From assembly GCA_964648985.1 (NCBI GenBank), contig CAZYMS010000003.1, positions 1 to 64,000 of the forward strand: a DNA stretch of 64,000 bases, written 5' to 3'. The notes below the pieces were generated by a model, which saw only the letters and a program-made list of their open reading frames with translations, searched no databases and was not told where the DNA came from. Source of the DNA: JAEUSE01 sp964648985. Its GTDB lineage: Bacteria; Patescibacteriota; Doudnabacteria; UBA920. Each line of letters starts with the position of its first letter. The stretch's first letter is position 1. Position numbers and translations under genes: made by a program. Positions 24,538 through 33,017 of the stretch are shown here, piece by piece.

Positions 24538-24984
24538 TCACCTCTGATTGTCCACATCTGTCTTTAGCACTGCTCCCAACGCCACTAACGCATGCTCTGC
24601 ATCCAGACCTATTATTTGGGACACAACCTGCGTACGAATGCTGGCATCAAAACTTTGAGCACTGACTTGAGTGAGTGCATCTACAATAGCTTTATTTATA
24701 ACATGGGCGCGAACACTTACCCGCCGCAGCTCATCACGTACCGCTTCCAGATACCGCGCCTCGCCTCTCACCACCGTCTGGAGCCCTATAGCGCACCCAT
24801 GCTCGTCTAACAAAGGTTTTTGTAACTGTGCGTCTCGCTCTTGCAACTGCTGTAGTACCCACTGTGCTACGCTTGGCACTTCATGAATGGGAGCAATGAA
24901 CAGTCCTTCCTCGCTCAAAGTAACATACCCCAACAACTGCCAATCCGTATTGAAAATTCCAACAACTTCTTCTTTCATAGCCAT
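24538..24984 (-). CDS. Hypothetical protein, 148 residues
   Basis: The likely start is MAMKEEVVGIFNTDW at 24984 (24978 and 25014 are in-frame alternatives). The protein has an N-terminal beta-rich part (VGIFNTDWQLLGYVTLSEEGL), a helical middle (SVAQWVLQQLQERDAQL, then EARYLEAVRDELRRVSV) and a C-terminal helical region (IRTQVVSQIIGLDAEHAL). It has no signal peptide, helix of membrane length or recognisable catalytic motif. It sits between the peptide cluster and the deacetylase region, with the first copy of the 26-base direct repeat about 90 bases upstream. Confidence 0.55.
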   Translation of the reverse strand: MAMKEEVVGIFNTDWQLLGYVTLSEEGLFIAPIHEVPSVAQWVLQQLQERDAQLQKPLLDEHGCAIGLQTVVRGEARYLEAVRDELRRVSVRAHVINKAIVDALTQVSAQSFDASIRTQVVSQIIGLDAEHALVALGAVLKTDVDNQR

Positions 24985-25071
24985 AACTATATCTAAATTT
25001 CTACTCTCGCACAACCATTACAATATCGTTATTATATACACTACCAAGCAGTTACGATCAATATTCTTTAT

Positions 25072-25097
25072 CGTAATACTAGACAGTATTCTAGTAA
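25072..25097. repeat. 26-base direct repeat, copy 1
   Basis: The sequence is identical to 26877-26902 and contains an inner dyad ACTAGA-N6-TCTAGT. The two copies, in the same orientation, bracket the deacetylase gene at 25219-26610. Confidence 0.85.
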
Positions 25098-25218
25098 AGG
25101 TAGAGGAAGTATCCATAAAAAAAATAAAAACACGGGCCTACTATGCAGTCTGAGTCTATATCGTTCAAATTGATATAGTCACATACTACACAGCAGACCC
25201 GCTGCTCATCGCTAAAAG

Positions 25219-26610
25219 TTAGTTGCCAACATGACGCGGAACACCGCCACGATCAATCTTGGGGCGAGGACTGTTGTTAATAGTCCGGGGCCGCCAGTCA
25301 CCTTGTCGAGAAATCCCAGGCCGATCAGCAAATTCAATCAGCCCATCCTCATAATTGAGTACACGGATCCTCTCCTCGTTGACGCGTCTTACTGCATAGC
25401 GGAATAGAGTCGGCGTAACGTCGAATGAATCGGGTGCGGGATTTTCACAGATGTTGTGAATAACAAACAAAACCCATACATGGTCATTCTTCGCCCATTG
25501 AAGCTTCATATCCACCATGGCTTCGTTCATACGATGATCGAGTGAGACGACTCGCACAGTCTTTGGAAACGTTCCGTGATGGTTAAGCCCATCCCAGAAT
25601 GTTCTTTGACTGTCATACTCAATCTCTGCAATGCTTTGCGTCGCGCCAGTTTGCGAACCGTAGGGAGCAGCAAAATGGAAAATTGGCACACAAAGCTCGC
25701 GCTCCAAGTCTCTGGCGGACTCCCGAATTTCCCAAGCCACTGCGTCCGGCCCACTGGATTCATACAACGCGGGCAGATCGGCATGAGTCTTAGTGTGTGA
25801 TAACACGTCCCACTTCAGATTGATAAGTTGGAGGACCTGCTGTGTCGTAAGAAAACCTGGCTGATTCAACCAGTCACTAACAAGAGCAAGCGATCCCGGA
25901 TAGCCATATTGGCCGAGTGTACCTTTTCCTTCCGTGTACGCAGCGGCCAATCCGTCATCGAACTGAAAGGTGACAGCGCCATCGCCTGCGCGGATATACT
26001 GCTCTAACCGTGCATCCTGAAACCATGCAGTACCTTCACCACTAAAGATACCGATGACGAGATAAATCTGCGTAATTGCTACGCCTACCGGCGACTGGAA
26101 TCCAAGTTCGGTCCAGTCCTCGGATTCACGCGGATAATACGCATATGGCGTACCGTACAACCGGTTACCATTGGGTTCCACATATTCGGCATAGACGTTT
26201 ACACCTAGCGGCGTAACACCGGATAACGAAGTTGGAATCTTCTTGATGGCAGCTTGTGTCTTGACTTTTACCTTCAGTGTAAAACCGTCCACTGTGGTAA
26301 CATCGTACCGTTGGTACGCGCCCGCCGTATAACGGCCCGGACCTGCGTCCACTCGGAGAGCGTAGGTACCATCAGGCTGTTGTTCACGGCGATAGCCCGT
26401 AAAGCCAGGTGTGTCAGGAAAGTTGCGCCAATTAGCGGCCTGGTCAGTCGTAGCCCCTGGTAGTAAAAAATCACCATTGACCAAAACTTGCTTGCCCGGC
26501 ACGAAAGGAGCTTGCGCTGTGGAAACACTGAACATGCTGGGCGCGACCATGCATGCGAGGAAAAGCAGAGCCGCTATTGTGGCAAAGCTTACTAACTTTT
26601 TACGAGACAT
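25219..26610 (-). CDS. Secreted polysaccharide deacetylase (NodB family)
   Basis: The 463-residue protein starts at MSRKKLVSF (ATG 26610, with AGGAGG 7 bases upstream; a longer frame to 26697 lacks a site). A signal peptide ends near STAQA. Residues about 40-200 form a carbohydrate-binding-like beta domain (GEGTAWFQDARLE). The NodB domain has FQFDDG (metal Asp), LSHTKTH (H-x3-H), AAPYGSQT and LFVIHNI. It should deacetylate an extracellular glycan. The base composition and codon choice look more GC-rich than the neighbouring paralogue at 28535, and it is flanked by 26-base direct repeats, suggesting separate acquisition. Confidence 0.88.
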   Translation of the reverse strand: MSRKKLVSFATIAALLFLACMVAPSMFSVSTAQAPFVPGKQVLVNGDFLLPGATTDQAANWRNFPDTPGFTGYRREQQPDGTYALRVDAGPGRYTAGAYQRYDVTTVDGFTLKVKVKTQAAIKKIPTSLSGVTPLGVNVYAEYVEPNGNRLYGTPYAYYPRESEDWTELGFQSPVGVAITQIYLVIGIFSGEGTAWFQDARLEQYIRAGDGAVTFQFDDGLAAAYTEGKGTLGQYGYPGSLALVSDWLNQPGFLTTQQVLQLINLKWDVLSHTKTHADLPALYESSGPDAVAWEIRESARDLERELCVPIFHFAAPYGSQTGATQSIAEIEYDSQRTFWDGLNHHGTFPKTVRVVSLDHRMNEAMVDMKLQWAKNDHVWVLFVIHNICENPAPDSFDVTPTLFRYAVRRVNEERIRVLNYEDGLIEFADRPGISRQGDWRPRTINNSPRPKIDRGGVPRHVGN

Positions 26611-26876
26611 TTTTCGTCCTCCTACTAACATTGATGCAACAATTTTGTGTTTTCCGCTCGATTCGAATCGAGAAATGCATGCTATGAGCGGAAACACTAG
26701 GGAGTTACGGTAACCCTAATCTTAGTTCAGGAAACTTTAAATCCCCTGAAAAGACCAATAACTATAACACAAAGTGCCTATTTTGGGAATACCGCGGATT
26801 AATAATATCTCTCTTTATTATGGGACATTACCATATCAACTAATGACTTGAAACCCTTCTTATGCTTTATCTTGAC

Positions 26877-26902
26877 CGTAATACTAGACAGTATTCTAGT
26901 AA
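26877..26902. repeat. 26-base direct repeat, copy 2
   Basis: An exact copy of 25072-25097. It lies about 265 bases upstream of the deacetylase start and just beyond the terminator of the next gene. Confidence 0.85.
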
Positions 26903-26922
26903 GCCAGATATTTGTCGGTAAA

Positions 26923-26950
26923 TAAAAAACACCCGATAAAGGGTGCTTTT
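26923..26950 (-). terminator. Terminator of the CBM-like secreted protein gene
   Basis: Stem CACCC/GGGTG with loop GATAAA has A and T runs on either side and lies 19 bases past the stop of the gene at 26969. Confidence 0.8.
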
Positions 26951-26968
26951 GGGATTTTGTAAATGGAA

Positions 26969-27694
26969 TTACCGAGGACAGAGCCAGCGGAATGGGATTA
27001 TGCAGCCACGGGGTGGAATTGGAGTTGGGGTAGGGGTTGGTGCTGGTGCAACGTAGTCCGACATCATTGCTTCGGTTGCATCGGTGGTAGCTACTTCTTT
27101 TACGTTGAGGTCGTCGAAGTATGCGGTACCGCTTGCGCGAATAATAGATGGAACTACAAATACGTAATCAATAGGAGCAGAAATAAGACTACCGAGTTGG
27201 GCAGTATTGAATCCAATCCATTTCCAATCAAACGTACCGGAGTTTGCAGTGGTGTTCCAGTATACTACCTGACCGTTGCGGAGGTGTATTTCTGCGTACA
27301 ATGTAGCACCAAAGTAAGAACCAGAAGCCATGGTGACATTCTCCCCTTTTACATACGCACCAAGAAACACAGGCTGCACTGTAGCCTGGTTAAAATCTAC
27401 GCGTTGGAAAGCACCAGCCATGGTAGTGGTGGAGTTGCTTGCCATCTTCGCGCCATACCAACCAGTATTTGGGCGGCCTGCATAAGCAACACGGGTGTAG
27501 CCTGCGCCAAAATTCTGCCAGTTGTAGGCCTTGTCGGTTATACCCTGTTCATAACCGTTATCGTCCCAATATACTCCCTGCTGCTCAAATCCTGGAGCAG
27601 AAAGTTGATTTCCTGCAGCATTTACCTGTGTAGTAGGCAGAGTAGCCCACACCAACGTAAACGCTGTAACTAGTACCAAAATCTTCTTCAACAT
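26969..27694 (-). CDS. Secreted carbohydrate-binding-like protein, paralogue of the NodB protein's N-terminal domain
   Basis: The 241-residue protein has a signal peptide (LVLVTAFTLVWATLP...NA) and a domain of about 175 residues. That domain closely matches the N-terminal domain of the protein at 28535: both have VDFNQ/VDFQQ, GAYVKG, GSYFGA, YAEIH, YWNT, ANSGTFDW, WIGFNT and PIDY segments. The NodB domain is absent; instead there is a proline/threonine linker (APAPTPTPTPIPP) and a short tail with two cysteines (GCIIPFRWLC). It probably binds the same glycan. Confidence 0.8.
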   Translation of the reverse strand: MLKKILVLVTAFTLVWATLPTTQVNAAGNQLSAPGFEQQGVYWDDNGYEQGITDKAYNWQNFGAGYTRVAYAGRPNTGWYGAKMASNSTTTMAGAFQRVDFNQATVQPVFLGAYVKGENVTMASGSYFGATLYAEIHLRNGQVVYWNTTANSGTFDWKWIGFNTAQLGSLISAPIDYVFVVPSIIRASGTAYFDDLNVKEVATTDATEAMMSDYVAPAPTPTPTPIPPRGCIIPFRWLCPR

Positions 27695-27725
27695 ATAGAT
27701 AATTTACTAATATAATTATTTAATA

Positions 27726-28484
27726 CTATTTCAAAGCAAAAGTAGAAAGTAACTGAGCCGAATAATCTATTACATAATACACACGATTACCCCGCACCAC
27801 AGCGAGAGCAGGAGTGCCGTCGAGCATGTACTTGTAGGCCCAGTAGCCTTGGTAGGTGATATTTTCGAGTTTAGTTATGTTCGGGCTCAGTGCAAGCTGT
27901 TTGCCTAAGTCAGAAGGATCATCAAGGAGTAGGTCCGCAACTTCTACCCGAGCGAGCAACGCCTTGGTGCCACTGCGGAATTCTATAACCCTATTTCCAT
28001 CTTGGCCAGAATGTACCTTAGTACGGGCAGGTAAGGTTACGCTAAAACCAGAGTCGTCGGTATAAATCCGACTCGCGACAACAGCAGAAGTACCGAGGAC
28101 AGTAGGAGTGGGAGCGGGAGCAGGCTTAGTAGCAACAGGTTTTGCTGGCTCAGTTACTACGCTAGGAGTCTCAGTATTCGTGCTGGAAATGCGTGGAGCT
28201 GGCTCTGCAGGGCTTGGAGCTACTGAAGGAGCAACTGCCACTGGTGAGCTTAACTGCGGCTCTACCGGAGCTTTTGCAACTTTTATACCTGTACCCAGCT
28301 GTGGCCAGTGACCGTACACCACATACCCCAAAGCAAACGTAGCCACGAGCAAAATACTTACAGTCATAAGGCTACTACGGGTACCAGAATCCCTTCTCGG
28401 TTGAACCGGGCTGACTATTTCTTCTATGGGCATATTACCTGGATTCTCTTGGGGGGGAACCAGATTACGGGGAAGGTCGGACAT
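27726..28484 (-). CDS. Membrane-anchored protein with proline-rich linker
   Basis: The 252-residue protein has a polar cytosolic start, one helix (SLMTVSILLVATFALGYVVY, about 39-58), a Pro/Ala/Thr-rich extracellular linker (about 75-135) and a C-terminal domain (about 140-252). The last contains YTDDSGFSVTLPARTKV and a YQGYWAYKYMLDGTPAL segment, similar in shape to small beta domains that monitor or bind wall components. No enzyme motif is seen. It lies between two glycan-binding secreted proteins on the same strand. Confidence 0.6.
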   Translation of the reverse strand: MSDLPRNLVPPQENPGNMPIEEIVSPVQPRRDSGTRSSLMTVSILLVATFALGYVVYGHWPQLGTGIKVAKAPVEPQLSSPVAVAPSVAPSPAEPAPRISSTNTETPSVVTEPAKPVATKPAPAPTPTVLGTSAVVASRIYTDDSGFSVTLPARTKVHSGQDGNRVIEFRSGTKALLARVEVADLLLDDPSDLGKQLALSPNITKLENITYQGYWAYKYMLDGTPALAVVRGNRVYYVIDYSAQLLSTFALK

Positions 28485-28496
28485 ATGCGAAGAGCG

Positions 28497-28525
28497 GAGT
28501 TAGGAGTTAGGAGTTAGGAATAAAG
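28497..28525. repeat. Heptad words, GAGTTAG family
   Basis: GAGTTAG occurs three times in tandem, followed by GAATAAA, with a 7-base period. It lies in the 50-base gap between two exported-protein genes. No inverted arm is visible. Confidence 0.7.
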
Positions 28526-28534
28526 ATACGTGCA

Positions 28535-29758
28535 CTAGCGCGTGACGCCGAATTGCTGAAGAGCGTCGCTGTAGGTTTTTACTGGCACGCCACTTGCAGA
28601 TACAGCCTCTAAAATTTGCTTGAACTGTGCAACAGGAGTGTGGTAAATATCATCGCCGGTATTTGCTATATCGTGAAACGCAAACACTTCCCAACGCTTT
28701 TGAGCTTGCGCCTCCGCCAGCCAGCCCTGAATATCAGCCATGGTGGTTTGTGTAGTAATGCCGCGTACTTTTACGTCGTATGGGAATGTACCTTGCGGGT
28801 TGCTCCCCTGTTCGAAGTTGCGCACTGAAGAATAGTACTTGGCACCTTCACCTAAAATATATGCGTTGTAGGCGCCATAGGGTGTAGCAAAGAATTGTGG
28901 ATTCCACTTTGCAAGTGTAGTCTTAGATCCTGCAAGTTCATTCGCGGCTTCTGCAGGAGTAATGAGCGTCATATCGTTGTGGTTTACGCTGTGGGAGGCA
29001 ATTTCCCAGCCGCTCTTAAAAAGCGCGTCTATTTGGCTACTTGTCATATAGTCCGCATCTTGGTCAAAGTAGCTGGTAATAATAGCACTAACACCTTTGT
29101 ATCCATAGGAATCCATAAGAGGTTTTGCAGTAGTAAAGGTATTTGCGGGGCCATCGTCGAACATAAGGGTTACTGCAGCCTGTGTTGGCTGGAAATCTGC
29201 CACAGTAACATCATCAAACCAGGCAGTACCACTTGCGTTAATAAGCGCAGGTACCACAAAAATATAGTCTATAGGTCCATTTATAAAAGAAATACTTCCT
29301 GTATTAAAACCAATCCAGCGCCAGTCAAATGTACCTGAGTTAGCTATGGTATTCCAGTACAAGGTACGACCATCCATCATATGAATTTCTGCATAAATAG
29401 ACGCACCAAAATATGAACCACCCAGCATGGTCACATTACTGCCCTTTACATACGCACCAATAAATACCGGCTTCTGGACTGACTGTTGAAAGTCCACACG
29501 CTGGTACCCACCGGACATGGAATTCCGGGTTGCGTTCTGAAGCTGCATACTGAACTGGCCAGTGCGGCCACCCGACACGCGAGTGTAGCCTCCGCCAAAA
29601 TCTTGCCAGTCATAAGCTTTATTATCTGCATTTCCTACACGCTCAAAGCCGCCTTCGTTAAGAGGGTCGAACATATCTGCCTGCGCAGTGGAAGAAAACG
29701 TTGCAAGCGGCAGCACAAGGAGAGCTGCAACCGCAAAAACCTGTAATTTCTTTATCAT
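28535..29758 (-). CDS. Secreted polysaccharide deacetylase with N-terminal binding domain
   Basis: The 407-residue protein (ATG at 29758; an upstream ATG at 29776 has no better ribosome site) has a signal peptide ending near STAQA. A binding domain of about 175 residues is shared with the gene at 26969. The NodB domain (about residue 195 on) has LMFDDGP with the metal Asp, ASHSVNH (H-x3-H), ATPYGAYN and FAFHDIA. All key residues are present, so it should be active on an acetylated surface glycan or peptidoglycan. A GT2 synthase and an epimerase lie just upstream. Confidence 0.9.
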   Translation of the reverse strand: MIKKLQVFAVAALLVLPLATFSSTAQADMFDPLNEGGFERVGNADNKAYDWQDFGGGYTRVSGGRTGQFSMQLQNATRNSMSGGYQRVDFQQSVQKPVFIGAYVKGSNVTMLGGSYFGASIYAEIHMMDGRTLYWNTIANSGTFDWRWIGFNTGSISFINGPIDYIFVVPALINASGTAWFDDVTVADFQPTQAAVTLMFDDGPANTFTTAKPLMDSYGYKGVSAIITSYFDQDADYMTSSQIDALFKSGWEIASHSVNHNDMTLITPAEAANELAGSKTTLAKWNPQFFATPYGAYNAYILGEGAKYYSSVRNFEQGSNPQGTFPYDVKVRGITTQTTMADIQGWLAEAQAQKRWEVFAFHDIANTGDDIYHTPVAQFKQILEAVSASGVPVKTYSDALQQFGVTR

Positions 29759-29843
29759 GTTTTTAGGACTCATCAATTGTTATATAACAGACTAGTATAG
29801 GATAAAAGGTCTATAAAAGCAAATGTAAATCTGGCCACTATAC

Positions 29844-31184
29844 TTACGTATTTGTCGCTATAGTACGCCGTGTTGGCGACACCCAAGCACCCGTAGAATG
29901 CACCAAGAAAGTTCGAGGGAACGCCATAAGGAACGTCCAGGCATCTATATACTTCATAAATAGAAACCCAAATCCATACCACAAGTACTGGGGCCTTCTA
30001 AATAGAATGGCTACGATAACGGACACCACATAGTCTATAACAAGCAGGAGCAAGAGCCCTTTTAGTATGCTGTACTCTTGGGTGAACATGGTGTACAGGT
30101 CGTACACCCATGGACTTACATGAGCCACTCCAAGGGCCGCAACTGCTCCTACGAATATTAAAACTGCGGGGAGAAGTACAAGACTGACCGTGGAAAGCAA
30201 TACCTCGGCAGAGTATAAGAGAAGGGCGGCAGAAAATAAACTGGGCCAGAAGCCATGACGCTTCAACGTTTGCCAAAACCCTAGGTGCCAACGGCGTACT
30301 TGTTTATAGTAGTCACGAAGATTATCCGGATCTTGAGTATTTCCATATACGCGTGGGTCCATGATTATTTTTCCCAAACGCTTCCGGTGCACCTCGAACG
30401 TCATATTATAGTCTTCTATAACTAAACCTTTAGCTGCTATGTCTATACTTGGCAGTACACTTGCCCGATAGAGGCTACAAAAACCGGGAATGATGGGTGT
30501 TACAGACACGCCAAGCCACGCCTGTGCGTACTTAATTAGGTACTGCACCAGGATATATACACGCTCACGATGCGCTAGCACAAACATATTCCAAAATCCA
30601 GTTGTTGCTGGTTCCCACAATGTTTTGGCAAAACCTGCAACGACAGCTACGCGGTCATCTTCAAGGTATGGCAAGGCGTAGTCCAAATAAGTTGGACTAA
30701 TAATGGTATCTGCATCTACAAACAATACCCCCGTATAGCGCTGTGCAAGCTGAAAATGATCAATACCTTTTTTAAGGGCACCTGCCTTACCCGAATTTTC
30801 TGGCTCAAGTACATTCACGCCAAAACTTCGAGCAATTTCTGCCGTATTATCTTTTGATCCGTCTGAAATTATGTAAATATTCTGTGGTGGTACAAGCACC
30901 AGAAGCGAACGTATTGACTTAGCAATAACTAATTCTTCGTTATATGCGGCCATAATAATGGCAACATCGTTTTTTGTAAGCGTACGCGTGGTAGAACGTT
31001 GCGGAACCAACCTTCGTACTAAAAGCTTTAAGCCGCGAACGCGAGCGAATACTTCAACTACCAGTCGCACCAACCCCACACTCCCCCATATCAGCAAATT
31101 AAACCCTACAAGCGTAACAAGCTCATATATAAATGAGCTTGAGTTGAATGGTACAAATTTTACAAAAAAATCCAAACTAGGCAT
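29844..31184 (-). CDS. Processive GT2 glycosyltransferase (PgaC/hyaluronan synthase-like)
   Basis: The 446-residue protein has N-terminal helices (about 15-40), a GT-A domain with AIIMAAYNEELVIAKSI, IISDGSKDNTAEIA, LFVDADTIISP (DxD) and a QVRRWHLGFWQ motif of processive synthases, and C-terminal helices (about 315-400). VIEDYNMTFE provides the acidic catalytic residue. It should polymerise a sugar such as GlcNAc at the membrane. The neighbouring NodB deacetylases suggest partial de-N-acetylation of a secreted polymer, as in poly-GlcNAc systems. It overlaps the epimerase stop by a few bases. Confidence 0.88.
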   Translation of the reverse strand: MPSLDFFVKFVPFNSSSFIYELVTLVGFNLLIWGSVGLVRLVVEVFARVRGLKLLVRRLVPQRSTTRTLTKNDVAIIMAAYNEELVIAKSIRSLLVLVPPQNIYIISDGSKDNTAEIARSFGVNVLEPENSGKAGALKKGIDHFQLAQRYTGVLFVDADTIISPTYLDYALPYLEDDRVAVVAGFAKTLWEPATTGFWNMFVLAHRERVYILVQYLIKYAQAWLGVSVTPIIPGFCSLYRASVLPSIDIAAKGLVIEDYNMTFEVHRKRLGKIIMDPRVYGNTQDPDNLRDYYKQVRRWHLGFWQTLKRHGFWPSLFSAALLLYSAEVLLSTVSLVLLPAVLIFVGAVAALGVAHVSPWVYDLYTMFTQEYSILKGLLLLLVIDYVVSVIVAILFRRPQYLWYGFGFLFMKYIDAWTFLMAFPRTFLVHSTGAWVSPTRRTIATNT

Positions 31185-32136
31185 TTACGAGGCGGGTCTT
31201 AAAGTCTGCGATTGTTCGTGACAAACCTTCTTTCAAGCTCACCGTTGGCTCCCAGCCCAAGCTTCGCACTTTTGTCGTATCAGGTAATCGACCTGAATGG
31301 TCGTGGGCGGGTCGCGGCACTGAAACTATAGCGCTCTGAGAACCAGTGAGCTGCAGTACGTGCTCAGCAAATGTTTTTATGGTAACTTGGTCAGTACCGC
31401 CTACATTGTAGGCCTCGCCAGCAATACCATGTTCCATGACTAATTCAACACCGCTAATTACATCGTCCACATAACAGAAGGTGCGGTTTTGAGCACCTTC
31501 ACCCTGAATGGTTAAAGACTCCCCAAGCAGAGCCTGGCGAATAAAGGTAGATATAACGCGAGTGTCGCGAAGTACGTAGTTAGGGCCGTATGCGTTAAAG
31601 AAACGTACTATCTTTCCATCAATTCCATATTTTTGGACATACAAACGAACATAACTTTCCGCAACACGTTTTCCCTCTTCGTACGGAGCGCGAAACCCAA
31701 GCGGATCTACATTACCAGTATATTTTTCATTCTGCGGACTTACTTCGGGTTCGCCATACACCTCAGCAGAACTTGCATGGAAAAACTTTGCTTTGTGCAT
31801 GCGAGCAAGATTCAGCAAATTACGTACCCCAACAGTGCACGTGTCGAGCATGAGTTCGCCAAGCTTATCAGCAGCAATATTTGGAACACCCGTAGGACAC
31901 GCAAAGTCGTAGATACGATCAAAAGTATACGTCTTACCCAAGAACGCAACGAGCTCTGTATTGCAAATGTCGCCTTCAATAAAAGTGAAAGAAGGATTTT
32001 GCTCTAGGACTCGAATATTTTCTATTTCACCCGTAATAAGATTATCTATCGAAACCACTGTAGCCCCTCGAGCAAGAAAATAAGCGGCAAAATTTGAACC
32101 CAAAAAACCAGCACCCCCAGCTATAAGAATATTCAT
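31177..32136 (-). CDS. NAD-dependent sugar-nucleotide epimerase/dehydratase
   Basis: The 319-residue SDR starts MNILIAGGAGFLGSNFA, with the G-x-x-G-x-x-G nucleotide site. The catalytic triad is HASSAEVYGEP (Ser) and PYEEGKRVAE (Tyr-x3-Lys). The substrate-binding segment RFFNAYGPNY follows. It resembles UDP-glucuronate decarboxylases and dTDP-glucose dehydratases; the exact activity cannot be fixed. It is translationally coupled to the GT2 synthase (overlapping ends), so it probably makes that enzyme's donor. An extended -10 lies 30 bases upstream. Confidence 0.88.
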   Translation of the reverse strand: MNILIAGGAGFLGSNFAAYFLARGATVVSIDNLITGEIENIRVLEQNPSFTFIEGDICNTELVAFLGKTYTFDRIYDFACPTGVPNIAADKLGELMLDTCTVGVRNLLNLARMHKAKFFHASSAEVYGEPEVSPQNEKYTGNVDPLGFRAPYEEGKRVAESYVRLYVQKYGIDGKIVRFFNAYGPNYVLRDTRVISTFIRQALLGESLTIQGEGAQNRTFCYVDDVISGVELVMEHGIAGEAYNVGGTDQVTIKTFAEHVLQLTGSQSAIVSVPRPAHDHSGRLPDTTKVRSLGWEPTVSLKEGLSRTIADFKTRLVNA

Positions 32137-32165
32137 AAAATCAGCATAAAAATGAATGACCAAGT

Positions 32166-32171
32166 ATTATA
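32166..32171 (-). promoter_or_regulatory. -10 box upstream of the epimerase-GT2 operon
   Basis: The minus strand reads CAGTATAAT with TATAAT here, 30 bases before the ATG at 32136. Confidence 0.45.
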
Positions 32172-32208
32172 CTGAGTTTTTAAGAAAAAAGCAAGACCCT
32201 CTCTAAAA

Positions 32209-32312
32209 CCATGCAAGCATGTAAACATATAAGCATTTAAACAGAAAAGAGGAACTATAAGATGACCAGATCCTGCTTGTGCATATGTTTAGATGATTAG
32301 ATGCTTGCATGA
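32209..32312. repeat. Word-type inverted element, CATGCAAGCAT family
   Basis: The left arm has GCAAGCAT, TAAACAT and AAGCATTT words about every 8 bases. The right arm (ATATGTTTAGATGATTAG, then ATGCTTGCAT) is the imperfect inverse. It sits between the lysine-rich gene and the epimerase. Confidence 0.7.
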
Positions 32313-32321
32313 TTACTGAAA

Positions 32322-32348
32322 CCAAAAACCGCCTACAAGTAGGACGGT
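32322..32348 (-). terminator. Terminator of the lysine-rich protein gene
   Basis: The stem ACCG-CCTAC/GTAGG-A-CGGT with a 2-base loop is followed on the minus strand by TTTTTGG. Confidence 0.75.
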
Positions 32349-32377
32349 CTTAGGTAACTCTTGCGAGTAAGGAAGGA

Positions 32378-32461
32378 TTAAAGGCGCTTCTTCGAAGCCT
32401 TCTTTGTTGCCTTCTTTGCAACCTTTTTCTTGGCTGCTTTTTTGGTGGCTTTCTTTGCCAT
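32378..32461 (-). CDS. 27-residue lysine/alanine-rich basic protein
   Basis: The ORF from ATG 32461 encodes MAKKATKKAAKKKVAKKATK plus seven residues, all Lys, Ala, Val, Thr, Ser, Arg and Leu. GGGAG lies 9 bases upstream. In-frame ATGs at 32482 and 32500 could add 7 or 13 residues. The composition matches histone H1-like C-terminal repeats that bind nucleic acid without a folded domain. It has a terminator and a very long AT-rich upstream region. A nucleoid or RNA-binding role is inferred from composition only. Confidence 0.7.
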   Translation of the reverse strand: MAKKATKKAAKKKVAKKATKKASKKRL

Positions 32462-32500
32462 TTTGCTAGTCTCCCGAGGCATAGACTGATTTTGGTCCAT

Positions 32501-33017
32501 GCTCTTTAATTTTCTACTGCGCGTAAAAATGCGCTAGTAGCAACAGTAAATTTCTTTCGGTGTTTCTTTCTGGTACAAGATATTCTTTGATGCAAGATTT
32601 ATTCTTACATCAACCTTCGATATTTTATTTCAATCAAAGGTAGGGTTTCTATTTCTATACTTCTACATTTTATATAAAGCTGCAAGTTCTTACTGAAAAA
32701 ATATTTTTCAATTTTTTATAACTTTATATTTTTTGTAGGTGTCAATGTGCTTACATTAAAAATTATCGCGAAAAAAGTTTATTGTGTCAAGACACCACTG
32801 TTGATAACTTTTTTATAAAAATATTTTTTTATAAAAGCAACTGCACAAAATATATTTTATAAAAGTCTTTTATACACTTTAATTTTATTATAAAACGTAT
32901 GTGTTGAAAACAATATAGTAGATGATACAAAAAAGTCCATACGGTTTTTAAAATATATCTTAACACTGCATCGATATATACTTAGTAACTGTATGGACAA
33001 TACAAACTATCTCCAAG
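32501..33017. other. 517-base AT-rich non-coding region
   Basis: No ORF is convincing. The region is very AT-rich with several TTTATAAAA words (32810-32900), a GGTGTC/GACACC inverted pair (about 32738/32790), a GCGC-flanked hairpin at about 32519-32535, and the ATP operon terminator at its right end. It probably holds the promoter and leader of the basic-protein gene. A replication origin was considered but not supported. Confidence 0.4.
32929..32998 (-). terminator. Candidate terminator of the ATP synthase operon
   Basis: GTCCATAC (32935-32942) pairs with GTATGGAC (32991-32998) across a 48-base loop, and TTTTTTG follows on the minus strand. The long loop weakens the call. Confidence 0.55.

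Noticed and set aside
25219..26902. Insertion sequence
   Set aside because: Direct repeats flank the gene, but there is no transposase and no terminal inverted repeats; only a cassette is suggested.
26963..27673. Long plus-strand ORF opposite the secreted CBM-like protein
   Set aside because: It is Cys/Trp-rich shadow translation of a gene with a clear signal peptide and paralogue on the other strand.
32501..33017. AT-rich region as a replication origin
   Set aside because: No clear cluster of TTATCCACA-type DnaA boxes (only a weak TTATACACT) and no dnaA or dnaN nearby; dnaB is 20 kb away.
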